From Sycon ciliatum (lineage: Eukaryota > Porifera > Calcarea > Leucosolenida > Sycettidae): a stretch of 64,000 nt of DNA. The stretch covers positions 5,677,218 through 5,741,217 of the forward strand of contig NC_088654.1 in assembly GCF_964019385.1 (NCBI RefSeq). The letters are read 5' to 3'. Both the position numbers and the translations under genes were made by a program. Below the pieces are notes generated by a model. The model was not told the DNA's origin, made no database searches, and saw nothing but the letters and a program-made list of their open reading frames with translations. Numbering within the stretch: position 1 is the stretch's first letter; each line of letters begins with the position of its first letter. Shown piece by piece: positions 58,019-64,000 of this stretch.

Positions 58019-59131
58019 ACTAATTCCGGTATGGCATTTTCTTTCCTGTCTTCCTTCAGTCTTCCTTTTCGCGAGTGTGTGAATCCAGTTTAGTTGGGTA
58101 GACGTCTGATCATGGTGAGCCACGGTCTACCTAACTAACCTGGAACAATGTGTGTGAGAATCGAGTTTTGGGTTGAGAACAGTCTTCGAGGGCAGTTAGC
58201 TTTTTCGAGCTCCGTAGTTTTCTCAGGTTTTGTAGTAGCCAGCCGGCAGCAGTCCGGTCTGGAGAAGGGTAGGTACTAGATAGTTAAATACATGTAGGTA
58301 GTAGTTAGTTAGTGAAGTGTATACGTATGTAGTCTGTCTGTAAATATGTCTGAAAAAGGTAGTTCTAACCTACAGTCCATTTCAAAAATATAGACGCGTG
58401 AACTCCTACGTAGCAAATCCGTTTGAGTCGCACCGTCACGTAGCGCACTACAGCTGCGAGTTTTGCATGTGTTTTTCAGGTTTTTCTAAATTTTCTTCGC
58501 CGCGGCGGAATATATAAAAAGATGCAAAAGATGCAAAGTCGCAAATGAAAAGATGTAGCTCGTTTCAGGTAATGTCGATGTCTTCTAGATGTGGTGGGCG
58601 CTTGGAGAGATTGGCTGTGGCGATGTCGGCACGGAATGCGACTCGAAATTGCAAATTTGTATCGCTGATCCCATCGCAGTATTTCGCTCTCCAGACAGGA
58701 GCGAGAGGGAGGGCAGCGATGGCCTAAAATCGTCACGGCAGGCGTAATTCACCAGCCAGCGACTGCTTCTTGTCTTCTCTTTCACTTACCTTACGCTGGA
58801 TGTGAGTAGATGGAGAAAAATATTGATATCGAATCGGACACAATAATTCGAAATAATAATGGGACACATAAAGCAGTACTACTTGCACGCCATACATGCA
58901 TGTATTCTGACTCTGTGCGCGCGTGATCGCAAAGAGGGCAAGTCGCGGTATTCTGTGACTAGTTTGTAGGCACCGCAACTGGTTTCTCAAAAGACCCAAA
59001 CTGTGACTGGTGTGTGAGTGATTTTGACTGCATGACTGACTTTGGGGACCAAGACTGCTATGTGGGACGTGACTGCTATCTGAGTCCTACATATATAAAA
59101 TATTTAAGTTCTTTTTTACCATTATTGTAAA
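58019..59131. other. No confident gene; partial mariner-like MITE end
   Basis: 58373 begins CAGTCCATTTCAAAAATATAGACGCG after TA, matching the end of 33181-33433; the other end is not found. The open frames at 58476-58999 have no recognisable domain. Confidence 0.4.
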
Positions 59132-59530
59132 AGGCGAGACCAAAATAAAATCGAGATTCCCGGGCAGGACCCATCTGAAATTGGTGCGGGCGGGCGAATT
59201 TTTTTAAAAATATTTTTTCCTATGTGTGTATGCATGGCATGCTGAACTCTTTTTACAGTATTTTCCGGCATTTATTTATTATTTTTTACAAACGACAGGT
59301 ATATGGTACGTGGTTTACCGGTACTCGTACAATTTCTTTTGTATTTCGGCCAACGACAGCCCTGAGTCGTACACCAGGGAGTCGTACAAGCCCAGGTTTG
59401 TGTGACACCATGTCACAGATCTACTCGCACGATCAGTACTGTACAGAATACGACTGTTCAAAAAAAATGCCTTCGGCTCGATTTTGGTGCGGGAGGGCCC
59501 GGGAATCTCTATGTTTTTTTGGTCTCGCCT
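59132..59530. mobile_element. MITE with AGGCGAGACCAAAA ends
   Basis: 399 bp. AGGCGAGACCAAAATAAAAT...GATTCCCGGGC at the left is mirrored (GCCCGGGAATCTCTATG..TTTGGTCTCGCCT) at the right; about 34 bp with mismatches. TAA occurs at both flanks, shifted by one base, so the target site is uncertain. Confidence 0.7.
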
Positions 59531-59897
59531 AAGTACAAATTTTCGTTCACGAAATCTTTCGGTAGATCAAACTTATGGCCTCCGACCTCTAGGGCCACAC
59601 GTTTTTATTTCCATGTTTCTCGTCACCTGAAAATCTAAGAACGTATGTGAGATGTGGAAAAAAATTAAAATGGCCGAAAATAAAAAAAAGTTTATTAGAC
59701 CGTTGTTCACACTAAAATCTACGAATGCACCATGCAAAATAGCATCCATAGTTAGCAACTAGTATGTGTTAGGAGCTTCTGTTACAATCTGTGCATGTGC
59801 AGCTAGATTGTGCACAAACAATGCCGACCTCGCATCATGTGTCGCGCAGGCCAGGCCACATTATGTACATGTGCTTGAGTTTGCTGGTCCCCACATG
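59531..59897. other. No gene seen
   Basis: AT-rich at first, then mixed sequence up to the LTR element. No feature is recognised. Confidence 0.4.
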
Positions 59898-59902
59898 CAG
59901 TC

Positions 59903-60285
59903 TGTTGTGAACCCTCTGGTTCTCTAAAGTGTCAGGAACGAACGACCCCACACGGCACGAGGACAACTATTATTCTCAACAGTATATTTCACTTCCATCG
60001 ACTAATACCAATGAACAATGAATGTATGAACAACGGAATGAACTGAATGAACAACACTAAAACCAGCAGGTAGTTATAGCGTGAAAATGACAGCGTATAT
60101 GAGAAAAGCCTACACATACAACATACAAATACAGCGCACTCAGCAAACCGCACATAGCGCATGTAGCGTATACTACGTCGTAAACATCAACGGTACGGCG
60201 GAGTCGGAATACAACTGCATTGGAACGAACACAATGTCACAAGCGAGAAGGCCTTTCACTCTCGAGAACTTGTCGTTTCACAACA
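59903..60285 (-). repeat. LTR (3' LTR in element sense)
   Basis: 383 bp, TG...CA ends. Reads GCAGG where the partner reads CCAGG near 60068, and CAGCGTATATG against CAGCTTATATG. Confidence 0.88.
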
Positions 60286-60331
60286 TTCTCCCCACCAAAG
60301 GGCTTCTCACCGCCGTACAACAACTCACAAG

Positions 60332-61277
60332 TCAAAAGATTTGGGGCTTACTACGCGTCATCTTCTGCTGCGGTGGTGGCCATGGTAGAATATCACTAAT
60401 GCCCACCAATTCAGAAAACTCGACATCGCGAAGCTTGCCGCTGTGGACTGTCGCACACGACACTGTCACCGATCCACTTCGACATGGGGCAGACGCTGGA
60501 CCAGACAACACACAACCGATAATGTCATAAAGCTCGACGATGTGGGCTGTCACACACGACATGGTCACCGGTACACTGCTTCGACCCGGGGCGGGCGCGG
60601 AATCCGAGGACACACATCGGATCTCTGTGTTCCACACAGTCTCGCCGCTTACTTCTTCCGTGCTAACCAGTAGTATCGCCCTTCTTATTTTCTCGGCTTC
60701 TACGCCTTGCGTTTCTAAGTCTTGCGCCTCTAACTCTTCCGCCTTTAACTCTTGCGCCTTTAACTCTTGCGCCTCCAACTCTTGCACCTCCAACTCTTGT
60801 GCCTCCAACTCTTGCGCCTCCAACTCTTGCGCCTCCAACTCTTGCGCCTCCAACTCTTGCGTTCGGCCGAGACTCCAGCTGCTTCTGAGCGTGTCCGACC
60901 GATGTCGCCATGCACTGCACCGACCCAGTGGGCCTTGAATCTGATCCTCCCACTGGCTTCGAATGCTCCTCTGACCGCTGCTTGTCTGTAAGCAAAGTCT
61001 TACACGCCTTGTCCGGCGTCCTTCCGGGCGAGGCAAGCAAATCTCGCTTTGCTTCCTCATAATATGTACTGACGGCGATGCGCTCGGCCATCTTCTTGAG
61101 CTTTTCGTTAAACTCTGCGCGGAGCGCACACTCTTGCCGTCTAGCACTGCGCTCTTCAAACTCCTCGCTCTGTCGGAGCCTCTTCTCCACGTATTCTCTC
61201 AACCTATCGCCTTCAAATCCATACCGAATTCCGTTGGCGATAAAGCTGGCTTCAATGACCCATAGTTCCTGTGCCAT
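60332..61277 (-). pseudogene. Gag-like reading frames of the LTR element
   Basis: First frame (Met at about 61277, following a longer frame from the LTR border) reads MAQELWVIEASFIANGIRYG and then a charged helical region (LREYVEKRLRQSEEF, FNEKLKKMAERIAV). It runs into a 15 bp minisatellite where it gives ARVGG repeats. A second frame reads the minisatellite as ELEAQ repeats, a coiled-coil-like pattern common in gag-type proteins, and continues to a stop at 60332. A frameshift probably separates the N- and C-terminal halves. No zinc knuckle is visible. The family is inferred from position and composition only. Confidence 0.5.
60708..60862. repeat. 15 bp minisatellite in gag
   Basis: About ten units of CTCTTGCGCCTCCAA on the plus strand. 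It encodes ELEAQ or ARVGG on the minus strand, depending on frame. Confidence 0.85.
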
Positions 61278-61308
61278 GCTCGCTTCGTATCCTGGCGTGG
61301 TCGCCAAA

Positions 61309-61691
61309 TGTTGTGAACCCTCTGGTTCTCTAAAGTGTCAGGAACGAACGACCCCACACGGCACGAGGACAACTATTATTCTCAACAGTATATTTCACTT
61401 CCATCGACTAATACCAATGAACAATGAATGTATGAACAACGGAATGAACTGAATGAACAACACTAAAACCACCAGGTAGTTATAGCGTGAAAATGACAGC
61501 TTATATGAGAAAAGCCTACACATACAACATACAACTACAGCGCACTCAGCAAACCGCACATAGCGCATGTAGCGTATACTACGTCGTAAACATCAACGGT
61601 ACGGCGGAGTCGGAATACAACTGCATTGGAACGAACACAATGTCACAAGCGAGAAGGCCTTTCACTCTCGAGAACTTGTCGTTTCACAACA
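61309..61691 (-). repeat. LTR (5' LTR in element sense)
   Basis: 383 bp, same ends as 59903-60285. It would carry the promoter for minus-strand transcription. Confidence 0.88.
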
Positions 61692-61696
61692 CAGTC

Positions 61697-62835
61697 AATG
61701 CAGCACAGTTTTTTTCTTTCTTTTTTTCCTCCAGACTCCTGAATCGTATGCACGCTTGTGACGAGAAACATAGAAATAAAAACGTGTGGCCTAATAAAAA
61801 AGAAGAAAAAACAGTATTTGCGTCTTGCGCTCAAACCAGTGAAAACAGTAGCGTATTTTCTTTCATAAAAGCCCAGATCTCCAATAAAAACCCAGGGGGG
61901 GGGGGGGGTTGTTTGAAATAATAAAAGCACAGTCTCTAATAGTAGCGGAGGTCACAATTGGAGTATGCAACAAGTATATTGACGGCATATAAAACAACAG
62001 TACGTCATGCCAAGCACCTATCTGTAAGGAGGTTTTCGGTCTATTTGTACTTCTTCCTTCCTGGCGCCCATGTTATTGTGAAACATCAGGTTTGACAATA
62101 TTCCTCAATTTAGTTAGGGTTGAGCAAATCAGTCTTGATATGGTTAGTTTATGGCTTATTTCATGCCTATATAGACTGGAGTTGGCTTGATAATGGAGCA
62201 TTGAAAACATAAAAAGCACCGTCTCGAATAATAGCACAGTCTCTAATAGGAGCGCAGCTCAGTAAAATAATAATAACCCCGGGCTCTTATTAGAGAAAAT
62301 ACGTAGCGTGCAGCAGTGGCATGATGTGCCTTTGAGCATGCACTTGTGTGTCCACATACTAAGTCTTACACACCACGTAGTGCACAGGACTAGAAGAACT
62401 TGCATCCTCGGCTCTAAGAGCTTTTCCCTGGATGTGTGTGTGTGTGTGTGTGTATATGAGGGGGGGGGGGGGGGGACTTCTACGGCATTGAGCAGTGAGC
62501 AAGGAAATACAAACTTATTTCCCCAAATGCAAGTCGCACCTTTTTACACCTCAGGCTTTGACACTAATCTTCCAGAGCAAAGAGGGGCTGTGGCTTGACC
62601 TGTATAGAAGCAAGACTCGAATAGAAGCCGATTTTTTTCGAAGCGCGGCATGACACAGAAGCATGATTTGAATAGAAGCCGCTCCCTGCAAAGTACATGT
62701 ACATGTACATGTTCATGTAAGCAAGCACATGCGTGGCAGTATGCACGGCACAATGTTTACTGATGATGTTGACGGAGAAGCATGTTTTGAACATAAGCAT
62801 GTAACTTGAATAGAAGTATGGTTTGAACCCCGGCT
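61697..62835. other. No gene; mononucleotide tracts and decayed MITE-like sequence
   Basis: Poly-G at 61896-61908 and 62461-62475 and (GT)n at 62433-62453. Paired motifs AAAGCACAGTCTCTAATAG (61924) and AGCACAGTCTCTAATAGGAG (62232), and TAGAAGC-type motifs (62605-62820) related to the CCGTAAAG MITE interior. Boundaries are unclear. Confidence 0.45.
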
Positions 62836-63065
62836 TAGGGGCCATCCATAAATATAGATATTTATATAGAATAAATAGTCGTTTAGTGGAGAGGCGGTTG
62901 AGCGCCTGTTCGTTTCTCGAGAAATATCGATGCACTATTTGTATGTGTGGGCATGTCCAGAAAAAAAAGAAGAAAAGATCGATATTGATATACCGTTTGT
63001 ATTGTGTTCGTTTCTCAGGGAGGTTGAGGGGGTTGAAGAGAGATGAGAAGTTTTCATTTCTAAAT
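62836..63065. repeat. Dispersed repeat, diverged member of the 20350 family
   Basis: GGGGCCATCCATAAATATAGATATTTATA..., GAGCGCCTGTTCGTTTCTCG and GTTCGTTTCTCAGGGAGG in the same order as 20350-20590. Confidence 0.65.
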
Positions 63066-63227
63066 AAATTATTCAGATGGAGAGCCAAGGTTTAATTTAT
63101 ACAAAAGAGAAAGATCAAGGAACTACAAGTTACGCTATACTGTCCACTAACACCACCAGTTACTAAACAATCAGCTCATGCGATTACATTGCACGACACT
63201 GACCGTCGGTACTGACGTTCTACAACT

Positions 63228-63696
63228 ACCGTATTTTCCGGGGTATAAGCCGCACTTTTTTTCGCTAAAAATCGGAACAAAATCACCCCTGCGGCTTATA
63301 CACCGAATGTGCTTGCGCGAATGAATGCTAAGCTTACATCAGTATGCATGCTGACGTCATGTGACATGTCATTCAACTCAGCTTCGCGCCTGTGTTGCTG
63401 ATCAACATCAGTGGCAGCGAGACTGAATATAGTGCAGATGACATGGAGTGATCTGTAGTCAATACAGCAATACACCAACATCTCTGCAGCAACCTGTGGT
63501 GCACTAACACTTCATAATCTGATCTAACATGGTATTTAGCTCCATGACCATAATAAATTTGTAGAAAGGCCATTTTGTCAATGAGTGTGAAAAATTTTGG
63601 TTTGTGGGTGCGGCTTATACTCCGAATACCAACTTTTAGTCAATATTTTGCCTCAAAAAGGGGGGGGGGTGCGGCTTATACCCCGGCAAATACGGT
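63228..63696. mobile_element. MITE with ACCGTATTTTCCGGGGTATA ends
   Basis: 469 bp. Ends ACCGTATTTTCCGGGGTATAAGCCGCAC and inverse GTGCGGCTTATACCCCGGCAAATACGGT. Flanked by AACT on both sides (63224-63227, 63697-63700); alternatively TA if the ends are read two bases shorter. GCGGCTTATAC motifs repeat inside. No transposase. Confidence 0.8.
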
Positions 63697-63704
63697 AACT
63701 GACT

Positions 63705-63860
63705 AACAGCTCTAGCACATCTTGGATGCGCACTCCAACAGCCTTCCAACTTGGAAGGTTCTAAGTTATAGAAATACCATAAGAAGGGGAACGTGAGCAC
63801 AACCAAGACAAGCACGAGCTGAAAGTCTCAGCTGTGAAGGATGTTGGACGTTAACTTAGA
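63705..63860. repeat. Diverged relative of the 591 bp monomer
   Basis: ACAGCCTTCCAACTTGGAAG followed by GTTCTAAGTTATAGAAATACC..GGGGAA matches the central part of the monomer with many substitutions. The rest to 64000 has a short AAACGTTTCAA repeat and no gene. Confidence 0.6.
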
Positions 63861-64000
63861 ACCTGGACAGTATAGAGTAACTTGTAGAATACGCTTCCAC
63901 AGATTTAGATAAGATCGTTTACTAGTACACGACAACGCTGAAAAACGTTTCAAAAACGTTTCAAACGAAAAACGGCCTTCAGTGTGTTTTTCAATCGTTT

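Larger units (their letters stand above)
59903..61691 (-). mobile_element. Gag-only LTR retrotransposon, recent insertion
   Basis: Two 383 bp LTRs (59903-60285 and 61309-61691) starting TGTTGTGAACCC and ending TTTCACAACA, with three differences seen. CAGTC flanks both sides (59898-59902, 61692-61696). Orientation is minus: next to the LTR at 61308 is TTTGGCGACCACGCCAGG, a candidate primer-binding site, and before the LTR at 60286 is the purine tract TTGGTGGGGAGAA. The 1.02 kb interior has gag-like frames but no protease, RT or integrase, so it needs another element for movement. Confidence 0.88.

Overview
This is eukaryotic, almost certainly metazoan, intron-rich and repeat-rich DNA. It has no bacterial operons, rRNA, CRISPR arrays or convincing tRNAs. 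Calcium-binding EGF exons with phase 1-1 introns, CR1/L1-like LINEs, TA-flanked MITEs and fold-back elements point to an invertebrate. A sponge or similar early-branching animal would fit, but the sequence alone does not fix the species.

The main resident is one gene on the minus strand, running from beyond about 57.6 kb (5' end not found) to a stop codon at 2873. I read 23 EGF exons, each 123 bp and phase 1-1, between 57576 and 17842. A transmembrane exon follows (16647-16477). The last is a 1.57 kb exon (4446-2873) for a cytoplasmic tail carrying four tandem DIYGNE motifs and twelve EN(V/I/E)Y motifs. All three exon classes join in phase 1, so the model is a type I receptor: EGF array, one membrane span, tyrosine-rich tail.

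The array has been built at several scales. Two exon subtypes (A with THGC, B with TNSC) mostly alternate as about 1.4 kb dimers. A four-exon block is duplicated at about 5.4 kb (exons 3-6 and 8-11). A 19.1 kb segment (about 16595-35718) is repeated in direct tandem (about 35715-54820), with only a handful of base differences seen by eye plus homopolymer length changes. The 19.1 kb junction cuts through the second copy of the transmembrane exon.

Region by region: 1-2.9 kb holds several MITEs and the presumed 3' flank. 2.9-4.4 kb is the tail exon. 4.6-16.4 kb is one long intron with fold-backs, a (GT)n tract, a 2.9 kb inverted-repeat element (8441-11360) and a decayed CR1-like LINE (about 11.5-14.65 kb) split by a mariner-like MITE. 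16.5-35.7 kb is copy 1 of the segmental duplication, with 11 EGF exons and a degenerate LINE in plus orientation (about 21.4-25.9 kb). 35.7-54.8 kb is copy 2. 53.6-55.8 kb is a 591 bp tandem repeat ending in an inverted monomer. 55.8-57.6 kb holds SINE-like repeats and the most 5' EGF exon seen. 57.8-64 kb contains a small broken plus-strand coding remnant, MITEs and a young gag-only LTR element (59903-61691) with a 5 bp target duplication.
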